Counted from the first letter of the stretch, positions 12,714 to 24,762 are shown. The stretch is DNA of 64,000 nt from Poronia punctata (GCA_022579005.1 MU401521.1:1-64000), one strand, 5' to 3'. Notes: generated by a model from the sequence alone, not told the origin. Made by a program: numbers and translations.

Positions 12714-14599
12714 CCTTTGACCTTTGACCTTTGGCGTCTTGGGCTTGGGCTTGGGCTTGGGCTTGGGCTTGGGTATGAAAAAGTTTAAATTGGACGGAGG
12801 TGCGGGTGTATTTTTTGCTTAGGCTCTTGTTTATTTTGGGGGGTTTCTTGTTGTTTATGTGAGGCTATTTTGATTTAGGGGGGGTGGGGGGGGGGGGGGG
12901 GGGGCGGGGCCGTTATGCAAAGTGGAAGGGTTCGTCGTGTGGCTTTGACTTGATTTGGGTTTGGGTTTGGGTTTGGTGTTGGTGTTGGTGTTTGACTGGT
13001 CGGTATCAAAATATTGGACGAGGGTTGCATTCTTTTTTTTTTGGAGTTTGGGTTTTCTAGGTTAAGTTCTTTTCGCTTCTGCAAGGTTGCGAATGTTGGT
13101 TGGTTAGTTAGTTCGGCAGGTTCATCATCATATTGTTTCAACAAGTATCTCAACTTCTCGTGTTGTTCAGTCTCAAGTGACCTATCTACTTACATGACAC
13201 TCCCATGTGCTTGCTAAATAACCTCCATCATCCAGCTCCGCGAAATCCATCAAACAAAACAAACCTACCTATCTTGCCTACATATCTAATTCCCCCCTTT
13301 TCTCTCTCCTATCTGAATCGATCTCGCGCCAACAACACGACGTAAACCAGGTTAACAGGCTGGGAAACTCACTACTTCCACCTCCTTATCATGTTTCTCC
13401 ACGGAGTCCCAAATGTAGTATTACCTATAGTAGGTAAAGTAAGTAAGTAAGTAAGTAAGTAAATAGAGCGCGAGAAAATAAATCCCTAACCTAACCTAAC
13501 CTAACCTATCTATATCCGACCCTGTTCCCCCTATTCCTTCTTCCTTCTTTTGATTTTGATTTTGATCTCTTGGGCAATTAAATAAATACGAGTAAGTACA
13601 AATGAATAGGAGGGACGTACTTGCTTACTTACTTACTTACTTACATGTATAGAGGAAGAGTACAAGATATGTTTTATCCTGTTTTATCTTACTTACTAGT
13701 ACTCTGCATAACATGAGGTTTTAAGGAGAAGGAGAAGAAGGAGAAGGAAAAGAAGGAAAAGAAGGAAAAGAAGGAAAAGGAGAGAAGAGAGTATATTTCG
13801 CGCTTACTTACTTACTTACTTACTTACTTTTGATACTTGAGATATGAAAATGATGTAACAAAGAAGTCAGTCGAGGTTCATGATAAGTAGAGTGAGTGAG
13901 TAAGTAACCTTGACTTATCAGAGGGGGAGAAACTGAGTTAAGTAAAGTAGGTAAGGTAAGGTATAGGGTACTTATGTACCTATAGAATGAGCAGTTTAAC
14001 GTAGCTACCTAATTAATTGCCTTGCCTTTGGTATTAAAACAAAATACCATGGATGAATGGTATATATAGGATGTTTATTATCTTCAAGTCACATACCACC
14101 CTTTTGACGTCTCTAAAATTGATATATGTATTGTATTGTATTATACGTCAGTCTTTCTTGATGTCTGTCTGTCTTCGCTATGCTACGCTATCGCAATCTT
14201 CATTAAAAAGTAAAAGGGTAAAAAGAATATAATTCCAAAAAGGTCAGATAACATATTTAGATATGTATATCTGTGGGTATTATCAACGCCGGGATGATGC
14301 TGATGCTGATGCTGATGCTAATGCTGATGTGAGTTGAAAAGCCAAATTATGATGATGAGGGGAAGGTGTGGGGGTATAGGTAGCTGGATGATTGATGTTG
14401 ATATCGTTTCTTCGCTGTGCTTTCTTGAGAAGTTGATTGATTAATAAAGACTTCTCTTCTTTGCTTCGGGGAGGGGGGTTCGTTCAATTCGTTTGTTTGT
14501 TTGTTCGTTCATCATTTCGTTTCGTTGTGGTGTAATAACCATGGTAGAATGGGTCCGGGTCCGGGTCCAGTCCAGTCCGCACAATCTCATTCTTTCCCC
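12714..14599. other. Intergenic region of microsatellites
   Basis: This lies between two convergent genes. It contains TTTGACC repeats directly after the mannosyltransferase stop, G-rich runs (12878-12909), GGGTTT and GGTGTT repeats (12955-12992), AAGT repeats (13437-13461), CCTAA repeats (13484-13508), CTTA repeats (about 13623-13645 and 13804-13828), a GA-rich purine tract (about 13727-13790) and GATGCT repeats (about 14294-14330). No gene or RNA is visible. Confidence 0.7.
12738..12773 (+). repeat. (CTTGGG)6: potential G-quadruplex in the 3' UTR
   Basis: Six GGG tracts (12741, 12747, 12753, 12759, 12765, 12771) are separated by exactly three bases, starting 28 bp after the mannosyltransferase stop codon and on the sense strand. 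Four or more G3 tracts with 3-nt loops fit the standard G-quadruplex rule, so the mRNA 3' UTR could fold this way. It may equally be a neutral microsatellite. Confidence 0.6.
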
Positions 14600-15451
14600 T
14601 TATGATCTTCCAAATAGCCATCCAAATTTCTTATTATTACCATCTTTCCCCTTCTTCACATCATCATCTTCATGATCCTCATCCAACTCCAACCGATACC
14701 GTCTAACACTTCCAGAATCATCGTCAAACGTGACGCGACGATTCTCTCTCGGGACGAAACAATCCGGTACCACGTGCTTCATCACCCATCCCCTGACGCC
14801 GCGACTGGCTGCGTCTATGGCTGCGTACTCTAGTCGTCGAGTGTGGTCGCTCATCCAGTAGTGGGTTGTTTGAGGTGGTGGGTAGTTGGTTTTGTATTGA
14901 GACTCTGCGGCTGCTGCTTCCTCGTCGGATATTCCTTCCGGAGGTGGAAAGTAATAATATGATGTTATTTGCTGTTGTTCTTGTTGGTGTGATGATGATG
15001 ATGATGATGATGATGCGGGGACCCTTTTTGTGTGTCGGAGTGGGTTTGGGGTAGACACGGAAGTTCGATGAATACTAGGTCGTTGTTTCTGTGGACGGAT
15101 CCTCATGCTACCGCGACGGCTAGATGATGATGATGATGATGTTGTCGTTGTGGTAGCCGGAGTAGATGCGGTACTATGACCCCTAGACGACTGCGAAGTC
15201 CCTGTTTTGGCTGATGTTGATATAGATGCGGACTCATAACCCGAATCCTGTCGACTTATTTGCTTGGGGTCCATCATTTCCTTCCCGGACATGACATAAT
15301 TATGGGATGTCATCTTCGTAGTAGGGGGGGGAGAGCCAGGTTCGAATAACTCAACCTCATAAAAGCTGTGATATGTCGTGTCCGAGGCAGCCAGACTAGC
15401 TGGAGACTGGGATCGGTCGAGATTCTGAGGCGGTGGTGAGAGACGGGACAT
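14600..15451 (-). CDS. Ser-rich conserved hypothetical protein, 283 aa
   Basis: A single uninterrupted exon, ATG at 15451 and TAA at 14600. The N-terminal two thirds is disordered: Ser/Thr runs, poly-Ser, a QDSGYESA motif near residue 68 and basic RRGSMR sequence. The C-terminal third is compact and looks constrained: TTHYWMSDHTRRLEYAAIDA, then GVRGWVMKHVVPDCFVP and RRVTFDDDSGSVRRYRLEL, ending in an acidic and lysine-rich tail. From memory, this C-terminal block resembles a family of uncharacterised Pezizomycotina proteins; I know no function. There is no signal peptide or membrane segment. The Ser-rich half carries many possible phosphorylation sites. Neighbours give no functional clue. Confidence 0.8.
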   Translation of the reverse strand: MSRLSPPPQNLDRSQSPASLAASDTTYHSFYEVELFEPGSPPPTTKMTSHNYVMSGKEMMDPKQISRQDSGYESASISTSAKTGTSQSSRGHSTASTPATTTTTSSSSSSSRRGSMRIRPQKQRPSIHRTSVSTPNPLRHTKRVPASSSSSSSSHQQEQQQITSYYYFPPPEGISDEEAAAAESQYKTNYPPPQTTHYWMSDHTRRLEYAAIDAASRGVRGWVMKHVVPDCFVPRENRRVTFDDDSGSVRRYRLELDEDHEDDDVKKGKDGNNKKFGWLFGRS

Positions 15452-18314
15452 CCTGCGCGCGCTGCTCTCTCCTATTCTTTTTCTTAAGACATAAATACAC
15501 TCTCCTCGTATAGTCCTCCCGGGGCTCCAGAGCTCAACAGGATAGGACTGACGGAATGAACAAGAGGTGGTGTTTATGTAGGTATCCTGGAAAGAGGATT
15601 AAGAGAGCTTTTAAAAAAAGAAAAAGGAGACGATGAGACAAAGCCCCGTGCACAGATAATGACGTCCACTGTCTCTAAATAACGTGGAACCGTATTAATA
15701 GAATAGGCACAGCGAAAAGGGGTCGTCTTTAAAAGAGCGTGTTGCCGTGGTGAGGATGGCACTGTATTCTAGAAGAAGAAAAGCAGCCCCGAAGTAATCA
15801 AGACAGCCGAATACAGATAGCGGTGAAGCTAGGGTAATGGGGAGGTGGGATGTTTAAATTCGATTTCGACGTGGTAGAGAGGTACGTCAGGTAATATTCC
15901 GAATGGACCAAGTGGATCAAAAAGATGGAGATCAAAATTCGCTAATATAACGTTATGTGTAAATCCAACCTCCTTTGAGATCAATGTATTTTTGATACGC
16001 GTGGAAAAGACAAAGATCAGGATGTGGTGGTGAGGGTCGAAGTGTTCAGCTTTTCTTCAAAGTCATCCATTTGTCGCCTGGAATGTCTAGACCTTAGAAC
16101 CTAGACTGGCGTGACTGGGCCGATAGAGAGGATATGAAGAAGATACCTAGTTGAGTGACGGTATAGGTATATGCAGTAGACGATGCAAGAAAAATATTCT
16201 GACTGCAACAACGCGATTCTTTTCCTCAACCGTATTTGAGTCAAAGTGACGATGGCCGGAAGTTTGACCAAAATATATCTGATATCAATACTGTGTGGGA
16301 CGGGGAGATGATGCGGTGTAAGCGCCCGTTTGCACAGTTGATTCAGTACTGTTCGGTAGCGGTAGCGGCTGGAAAGAATACGCGTACAACAAATAGATAC
16401 AGATCGATAAAGTGTTTTGTAGATTCGAGGATGAATACAGAGTTATATTTTGCAATAGCAAAATGTGATTTTTGTCAAGTGGGAAAAGGGTGCAAAACAA
16501 AAAAGAGGCGGTCAAGACATCTTCCCTTGTAGTGTAATGTCGCTTGACCTAGAAATGAGGGTCGAGCCGAGTGCTATCGTGACCCCGCCAAATGCCCAAC
16601 AGGGAGTTTTCTAGTTTCCCCCCAAGCCTCTAGTAACGGGTTAGAAGCTCCAATGACCTCTTTCAAGCGCCAAAGCTAGCCGTGCTAAGCCGGATCCGTT
16701 CGGAACCCCGCGCAAAAAACTTGGTCCTTTAGCACTGTACCTAACCAGACATCGATTAGTCTGACCACGGCTCGGCGGCTGGGCGGGGAACGGACGGATA
16801 ATCTAGATAGAGATGGGGCTTCGATCGTTTGTCTGACAGGCACCAAAGTCGATTGCCCACCTTTAAATTAATAATTTAGTTGATTTTTTGCCCTTTCTTT
16901 GTTGGCCAGCCACAGTTTTGAAAATCAAACCAAGTTTATAACACCATATAAAGGGTGTTAAAAGAAGGGTGAAAATAATTATTGGGAAAATGGATAGACA
17001 AATACCTACTCCCTAAGTAAGTACCTACCGCCACTTCTTATTCTCGTGCTATGCTTGGTTACCTTCAGCTCGTCCCGATACCCCATGTACAGTACTTTAT
17101 CTTGCATACTATTTTTGAATAAAGAGAGAAAATTTCTCTTCAATGACAGTAGGGTCTAGACAAGATGCCCTTGCATATGCAAGAGTAGTACCCTGGGCAC
17201 GAAGAAAAAAGACTTGTGGAGTTTCGACAGGGGAAAAATGTCATCTGGCTGGCGTGTTTGGGAAGCGGAGAAATCCGATGTCGGTTGACAACACATGTGG
17301 TCCATGCCGCCGACCCACTTGGGGGCGTCTGTGGGATAAGCGGGTATCACCTTGACATTAATACCTGTACTCTAGACGTTTAAAGGATAAATTGATATTT
17401 AACTCGCGATCTATTAGATCTTGCTCTACTATCAAGTCGTTACGTTTTTACTGCTAGACCTTTATTTAGAGGAGACATAATCCTTAAGAATATTTAATAT
17501 ATAAAAAAAGTATATCTCGTAGTACTGTCTGTCCATCGTGATCAATCCTCCTATCCTATCCTTTCTCTACTTGTATATTATCACTTTTTCACATGCTTGC
17601 CTGCCTGCCTGCCTGTCCCTACCTACCCTTACCGTCGTATCCTATTGTGGCACAATACACGTGTACGTGTATACCGACCGCAACCCTTTCCACCCCCCCC
17701 CTCATGTTCACATATTGTCCAATCACGTAGAAACATCCTCGGGTTCAGTTCCCACACACACACACCCACATGCACACACATTCCCTCCTGTTCGTGGGAC
17801 TTTCAGGAAGCTAAGATCATGGGTAGCAATGCCAAGAACATGTATGCCCCTCCCCCCCTCTTGATTTTAGTTCCCGAAATTCGTCGGTCCGGCCAGGATG
17901 GAAATTCGGTGAGTGGGAAATCCGATTCTGGATAGGTAACCTACGAGTAAGTCAATATAAAGAGCAAAGATGTAGTCGTCTTCCTTGATGGCTGCCGAGT
18001 TTATTATCTCTCCTATGCTCCCACAGTAGGACTATGCATATTATATTCATGCACTAGAAACAGTACAGTTTTATTTGGGCTCGAATGAGAGGGGTATCTA
18101 TATATAGTTGCGTGAAATTTAAAAGGCTATTTTGTTATGCCATCCAATGGCATTATCTCATGGCAGGCAATGTCGTGGCAGAAAATCCCAGTCCCTCGCT
18201 TTCCCGATCATGACATATATCTCTAACAGTCTCTATAAGCTTAATGCCCATCCGTATAACTCCAGCGCTTTGTGAAAACATAAACGGGGGTGGTTGCAAC
18301 AGCTGACCGGCCCC
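15452..18314. other. Intergenic region, no gene seen
   Basis: About 2.9 kb. Short open frames (such as 16236-16532 and 17538-17935) lack ATG starts with coding character, family motifs or splice partners. There are CA/CACACA-type repeats near 17755-17785, a C run near 17692-17702 and TACCTA words near 17005-17030. The stretch just above 15451 is probably the promoter of the minus-strand Ser-rich gene. Confidence 0.5.
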
Positions 18315-18500
18315 CTAGTAGATACGGCGTCCCTCTTCTCTTGTCTCCCACCATTCGGCGAGGGCGACTTTGAAAGATTCAGGTCGACCAGGCCAGTGTT
18401 GAGCCTCTTGTTTGTATAACGTCGTCTAAGGGAAACCCAAACGTGCCACTGCGCCATGATCTCTTCACGAGTGCAGAGGTAAGGGAATATAAGACGTGGT
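18315..18500 (-). pseudogene. Possible broken gene fragment (two frames)
   Basis: On the minus strand one open frame (from about 18500, through ATG 18457) reads REEIMAQWHVWVSLRRRYTN. A second frame, open at 18425-18315, then reads EAQHWPGRPESFKVALAEWW before its stop at 18315. Both have protein-like composition, and a +1 shift near 18405 would join them. A splice acceptor-like TTTCCCTTAG precedes the second frame, so an exon boundary is an alternative. Further fragments in changing frames lie at about 18600-18900. No family is recognised. This could be a decayed gene, an unresolved multi-exon gene, or chance. Confidence 0.25.
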
Positions 18501-18950
18501 AGCCGCCGCGACTGCTCCCCACGCCGCCGGTCCTGTGCTTTCGTAGGTAGTATGCCCTACACTACTATGTAGCCCAGACAGCAGCAAAATCCTGTTAGGG
18601 CCTTAGATGAGTGTCAATACACCCTCCGATATCCGCGTGGCGTAGATATACCGGTACGACACCCGTTGGTTTTCCTGCCACTCTTACCCGTACCGTGTGT
18701 TTGCCCGGGTCGCTCATTCTATCGCTGATCCAGTGACGCCCTGCATGAGATGGCGATCGTTGTACCGCCACATTATGATATAACCCGTTCGAGGCATCCA
18801 TATCGCAAAGTGACAAGCGGCCCGTTCCCGGTGATGTTGAAGCAGAGCCCCTCGGGTTCTGCAGCAAACGGAAAACGCCCGTGCTGATGCGAATCTAGGT
18901 ACAGCTAACATCCATTTTCCAACGTTTCTATTTCGAGGAAACGGTAGCTT

Positions 18951-20454
18951 TCACCCATTCAAGTATTGGTTTTCATAGGGTGCCTGGTCCGAATAAGTCA
19001 TCGGCTGAGGCTCAGTGTCGAAGTAATTGCCGCTACTCTGAATAATATAGACTAGTTAGCAAATGAAAATAGACTCTGAGGTGTTTAGAAACTATAAAGG
19101 CTTTCAGTCACACTTACATAGTCCATGGTGCCGGTATCGTCCAAGAATATATGCCCGTCCGTTGTCGTGAGAGTGACGTCCCCGGCGCTCATATAAAGTT
19201 GCTCAGGTGACACACCGTATGCCGCATCGATGTTGAACACCGTGTCCCCAGGTAGCTGCGAAACGGTATCGTCGGAAGCTCCAGGGCCACCAGGATTTGA
19301 TGAATAATCTTGGGATGGCGGTGTACATATGACCGTAAACCCCCCCGACTCCCCCAATATAGTGTTGTTCTCAAGGCGTGGCGGATAGTATTTCACTCCG
19401 ACAGAGATGGGAATGCCGTAGTCAGGGTCCTGTCCGCCACTTGGCAACATTTCAGAGTGGTTAGGGACAGAACTACTGTCCATGCCATCTACCTGGTGTG
19501 AGATGAAGCTGGCAGCCGCACCATTACTGAAGTTCGCCCCCACCATGTTATTTGACTGTCCGTTCGAAGCGATGGGAACTTCTAGGTTATCGACCATATC
19601 CTCCATGTCCTCCAACGCCTCATATAATTCGGCAACAGCATCCTCGAAATCTCGCGCTAGGATGACATCGGCAATCCCGGAACGGTTCACAAGCCCGGTC
19701 GTGCCGGCTTCGCCAACATCCCGGAGGACCGCCAACCGGAGGAAAACGTGGTCATCTTTGACTTTCACCGGGAGACTTATGTACTCCGTGGCTTTGGACT
19801 GGCGTCCTAGCCGCGTCCATTTGATTTCTCTGCTAAGTGTACCATCATCGAGGCATTTCTTGAGGCCACTGAGGTAAACAGCGGAGTACTGATACTTGTC
19901 ATCCCTCCTGTAATACAGAGGAATGGAGCTGTCTCCTAGATATACTCTCCGGGCAATTGGCACCCGGCCGTCTCGGATACTTGGGAAGCCATTAGCAACA
20001 TGACCCTGAGATCCTCTCGTAGGCTCAGCTGTGAGAAGCGGTTCGTTGAAACCAAAAGATCCCAAGTCATTTCCCGCCTGTGGCTCTGACCCGAGCGTAT
20101 CACCGGGACCCGCCAATCCAGGTGACGGCGAGTGGGAATTGCCAACAGACGTGCTCGTCCTAAGCGGCGACGTAAGTCTGGCTGACCGCTCCCTCCTGGC
20201 GGATTCAAGACGCTGTCTTGTATTATTTCTTGCGGGGGTATTATTATCCTTGTCCTTGTCCTTGTTCTGAACATCTGTCTTGCCCCGGTCTACCTAGAAT
20301 GGTAAGTAACGAAATACTAAAGGCCGTATTGAGAGGTAGGTAGGTAACGCGACATACACGTGTATTTAGACTGACAGATCCTGACCTTGCGTCTCTTTAG
20401 GAGGCTTTCGACAATTTTGTTAGGGGCCTTTTCATCCTTTTTGTTTGGAGGCAT
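18951..20454 (-). CDS. Uncharacterised protein, 3 exons, 443 aa
   Basis: Exons on the minus strand: 20454-20386, 20293-19118 and 19037-18951. Intron 2 (80 bp) is strong, with donor GTAAGT and GCTAAC before the acceptor; reading through it would meet an early stop. Intron 1 (92 bp) has a weaker donor (GTCAGG). It is needed to reach an ATG, because the long exon has no in-frame ATG at its 5' end before a stop upstream. The N-terminus (MPPNKKDEKAPNK) is basic with a KRRK cluster and KDKDKD, then Ser/Arg-rich. The middle, about residues 150-270, is the folded-looking part (RRVYLGDSSIPLYYRRDD, then HVFLRLAVLRDVGEAGTTGL and an acidic helix ELYEALEDMEDMVDNLE). The C-terminal half is Ser/Gly/Asp-rich. 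The charge pattern and KRRK would suit a nuclear protein, but no DNA-binding domain is visible. Function unknown. Confidence 0.7.
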
Positions 20455-23287
20455 TGGGATTTGAGATAGAGTTCAATCTCGAGGTTTAGGTAGTATGGTG
20501 TTTTGGGGCGAATCGGTAGTATCTTATCAAAATGGTACCGTGGAGGACGGGATAGTGAAAGGCAACAGGAAGGACTCTAGCTAGATGAGGAGTAATATAC
20601 TATATCCTGTCTCCAGACCCAGGCCTGGGCTGGTTAGGATAATGAGTCGCCCGTCTACAAATGCCTTTTCAGAGACGGTAGAACATTGGCATTTCCATAG
20701 TAGAAATGGCGTTTTGGAATTTTGGAAATGCTTCAAGAGGAATGCGCAGTAGGATAGGCAGAGATGGTATAGTTTCGGTTGCCAAAGAGCCTCTGCAGGG
20801 GTGTATGGCATCCAAGGTTAAGCCCAATCGCCAGTCCGAGTATGGAAAGACGGATTGTGGGGGTAAATCGAAGCCAACTCCTGTGCCAGACTGCTTGGTG
20901 GTCTAGGTCAAGGTCTATAGCAAACGTCGATTGTGCACAGAAGTTGTTGTATTTCGGGAGTGCTTCCTTCCCATCGTCAACCTCCCAATAAGCCCACGAG
21001 ACGCCTAAGCCCAAAGACCGACCAGGGAGCCGACCGGATAACCGACCAGTAGTGGAGAGTGGCTGTTGTTATATGGAAAATGTAAGAGGCGCAGTCGGAA
21101 TCGCCGCGTCGTCGATATCTGTCTTAACCTAGTTCCCTAGAGGGACAGCCTTTCAAGCTGATTACGATGTTATCGCATGAGCTTATTCATGTGAGGCCTA
21201 GAATAAGGGAGAACTAGTTTGAATAGATATCTGTTGAACGTGTAGGTTAGAGATACAGACTCTTGCCTCGATTTGGAAGTGGAGATTGATATTTTGGTGA
21301 GCGGTGCTGCAGTCTGCAGATACCATCCTATTTCGTCCATGTCGAGTGGCCCCTGACAACCTATTTCTGGCCATGGGCGCTTAGGCGGCTTTTCTTGTTG
21401 TATTCCCAAAAGACCAGACACGGCATAGCAAACTATAAAAGCAGTTTCTTGGGACTTTTAAAAAAGAAAGTCCTCTCGGTTGAAGTTTGAGACGGTCTTT
21501 GGTCTGGTGCCTAGATCTGCACCTCTTTTGCCAAGCACGCACTGAGCTGACCCAGTCCCCAGTGAACCCGAGAAGAGTTCCTTGAGCTTTGGTTGCAACG
21601 CTCCAGTTAACCACTCGGGGCTTATCGAAAATCCCAGGGGGCCTCCATTCCTTTTATTATAGTTCAAACCCCGCTCGCGACATGCGGCCAGAGAGGTAAC
21701 GAATTCGTTTATTTGATGCCATATATGATTCCGCTTGAAGTGAGATATAGGGAGGTAAGTTAACGAGATGGAGAAAGACGAGGGTGCATAACATGGGATT
21801 ATCCTCGGTTTTGCTGCGGTTACAGGCGGTAGTTTTGCGAACGAGAATTCCATCTCGACCACTCTCACGGAAATCGTCTCTCGATACTTGCTTCAAACCA
21901 CAATCGTCGGGCACCACCCGACACCTTCGATGACAAACAGCGCGCAGAATCCGAATACAGGCGATTACAATGCCCCTCAAAGGGGGCCTGCAGGTGCCGA
22001 GCTAATAATAAACGGACCCTTCGCGTACGAGCCATAAAAGAGCACATCGTCGCATTTGTCGATATCGCCATGGACGTAATCGGGATACCTGCCCAAATCT
22101 CAATTTCGAGCGCGATGACATCGAGATCTGAGCACGAAGCCAACAATCCATCCACCCACCCACCCGCCCCGTCCTTTACATACCGAGGAAGGGGCGTACG
22201 GCTTTCCGCATAGCCAAGCCAAGCCGGAAAATATTCGATGCCAGGAGGTGATGAGAGTCCGAGAAGATGATTCCAACGAGCATATCCGATTTGATATTGC
22301 CATGAATCAGACAGACAGACAGACAGACAACCGGGCCATTTTCCTTCCTCCCTTTCCCCACCCGCCGACAAGAATCACGAAGAAAATGAAAACAGAAAGA
22401 TGGGAATCAAATAGCCAGACGAGGGAAGTTTATTGTCCTCAGCAACACGGACGACAACAATCAAGTAAGTATTAAAGTGAGGTGAAGTCAAGTCAAGTCA
22501 AGTCAAGCCGAGTCAAGTCGAGTCAAGAGTGGAGTTAAGTCGACGTTACGTTGGTCCCGTCGTTACACCAGATTTCAAGTACTTAAGCAAGGGGGGAAGG
22601 CGCGGTGAGTCGGTAAGTTCCTTCTCCCTACTTAAGCTTTACTTACCTTGAAAGTTGAGAACTGGGATATGCCCGTATACCTTAGGTAAGGTACTTAGGT
22701 ACCTGACATGTTAATTCATCCGAATACCTGGCATCAATCTTACCGACTGGTTGGTAACGGGGAGGGGGCTATTGATATCACTTGGAATACAATATGGTCT
22801 ACACGTGTCATGTTTTGAAATATGTTTGTTAAGAACAGAGAGATTCCCATTTTGATCTACGTATAGAGAGACGCTACAAAATGGACACCATTCAATATCA
22901 ACATGATATCCTGTTAGTTTAAATAAGGTAGTTGTGATCAGGTATCATGAAAGCAAGACAATGTTTAAAACAGGGGGGGGGGGGGTAATAAACACATCCG
23001 ACAAGGGTAGTCATTCTAACCAACCCCCAACTAACTGGCCGGAATAAAGGTAGTAAGTAAGTAGGTATCCTTCCATCGTATCCTATCCTCCTTGCCGTCT
23101 CCATCGCAAGATGGACAGACAACATCTGAGACGCATCGCGCCCACTTCTGCACATAAGCCCTGAGTGGTGGTAGGCTTCTTGTCACATCAAATCCACCGT
23201 CGTTATCTCGTTTTGTTTGTCTTCGTCACGTAACCGATGGACCGAGCCATCCCGGTGCGGGTATAATCTTCTACCGCTTCTCAACCC
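20455..23287. other. Intergenic region, no gene seen
   Basis: About 2.8 kb between two minus-strand genes. Open frames on the minus strand at 21458-22371 overlap one another, partly encode a simple repeat (SVCLS from CAGA units near 22311-22328) and have no family features. Other contents are CAAGT-type repeats at about 22483-22530, a run of 13 G at 22973-22985 and TAGGTA/GTAAGT words near 22680-22705 and 23050-23068. The 3' end of the SYLF-SH3 gene lies immediately right. Confidence 0.5.
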
Positions 23288-24762
23288 TTACTCTGTCATC
23301 TTGACATAGTTACTTGGGAATACACCATGTCTCGAACCAATCATACCCGTCCTGTCGCGTTCGCTTTGTTAGCCACAGATGGGACGTTAAAAGGGGTGTC
23401 TCTTGGGCTCACTTACCACCAGTCGTTGTCACTTTCCGTCTTCTTCAACACTGTGATAATTTCACCCTTCTTGAAACCGAGATCGCCTTCTTGCGCCGCC
23501 TCAAAAGTAAAGAGCGCAACGGCCTCATTCTTCTTCAAAAGTGCTTGTTTGCTTGCAAAGTTGGGTTTCGGGGCTGCAGGTCTAGTAGGGCCCGAGGGAG
23601 CAGCGTCGCTTTGCCTGTCGCGGTACACATAGTCGTCGTCTAGACCTCTTGAAGCAACGGTATTCGATCGATTAATACCGCTACCGCCGCCTGCTGGTCG
23701 GTCGTATACGTCGTCTTGCCACGTTTGCGATCTCTTAGGCGCATTCATTTGACCCCCCTCACCATAAGCGCTTCCACGTTGACCGTTCCATACAACGTCG
23801 TCGTGTCGGTCTTCATACACCGGCACGTCGTTGTACATGGCGTCATCTACCGACCCTTGCCGTGTGCCACTGAAAATTCTAGTGTTCAAGACATTCAGCA
23901 AGGGCGCGGCCTGAGGAGGCGGTCTGACGGCTCCGGTAAGAAGCTGGGCCGCCGTCAGGCGTTGACCGTATAACTTCTCGTTCGCATCTCTCCTCTCTAC
24001 GATGGCAGATCCCTCTAACGACACGCCGGCAAACAGGCCCTTGGTCCTGCTGTAACTGAAGATGCCAGCAACACTCTTCAGAGACGCGGCACCGGCAGCT
24101 TCGGCATTGCGACCAACAGGCCCGGCCGCTATGGAAACATTTCCGCCTAGTGTGATGGAGCCTTGTTGGGAAAAGGTCTTGACGGCGCGGGCATCGTTGA
24201 GGATGAAGACGAAGTCGGTCAATTCGAATCCGATCTGACCACCGAAACCACCGCCGGCAGTCATGATGGCGGTAGGGGCAGACCAGCTGCCATCGGGGAG
24301 GCGGGCGACGACGAGCCCAGAACCGAAGCGCGCCGAGCCGAGGAACCCGGCTTTGATGACGGTGAGAATCGCAAGACCCTAAAAAATGGCCACGTCAGCG
24401 CGCGCGCGCGCGCTCAATGATACTATAATCCGGATTTCGGGAGGTTCTCGCTTCTCCATCGGCGCGGAATATTGGTTGGGCACTTTGGCTTACCTTGGCA
24501 TTGGCGAGGATATTGGGAGGGATGACTTTGTCGGGACTAAAGGCCTGCCTCGGGTCGACAAAAGACGTCAGGATTTTGCCGCACTTCTTGCACTCGGCTA
24601 TTCACAGCAACGAATTAGCATCATGTCTTCTCAATACAACCTTGGCCCAATTCGGGACGCGGGGTCATTGCGCCTGGTTGGCGTTGAGAAATTGGGGAGG
24701 TCGGGTTGGTCAGAGAAGAACTTACATGCGAGCGAAGAGGGAAGAGGATTATTGATACCCAT
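23288..24762 (-). CDS. YSC84: Ysc84/Lsb3-like protein, SYLF + SH3 domains, 388 aa
   Basis: Exons on the minus strand: 24762-24726, 24597-24494, 24378-23417 and 23351-23288; introns are GT-AG and all phases close. The N-terminal SYLF (DUF500) domain, about residues 1-220, begins MGINNPLPSSLAS and includes PRQAFSPDKVIPPNILANAK, FGSGLVVARLPDGSWSAPTA, GGGFGGQIGFELTDFVFILN and GLFAGVSLEGS. It binds phosphoinositides and actin in family members. A disordered Asp/Arg/Tyr-rich linker follows, then an SH3 domain (about 335-386) with ALFTFEA, GDLGFKKGEIITVL, the split DWW and the terminal VFPSNYV. Ysc84/Lsb3 proteins act at cortical actin patches during endocytosis, the SH3 binding proline-rich partners such as Las17. 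Intron 2 contains a (CG)n run (24397-24413). The gene is divergent from the SNARE gene. Confidence 0.95.

Noticed and set aside
13484..13508. Telomeric repeat
   Set aside because: The unit is CCTAA (5 bp), not the CCCTAA found at most fungal telomeres, is only about five copies long, and lies between two normal genes.
14866..15054. Plus-strand ORF with a methionine run opposite the Ser-rich gene
   Set aside because: It is the antisense reading of the poly-Ser/His codons of the minus-strand gene.
21458..22371. Overlapping minus-strand ORFs of 107-168 codons
   Set aside because: They lie in competing frames with no motifs, no splice consistency and partial translation of simple repeats.
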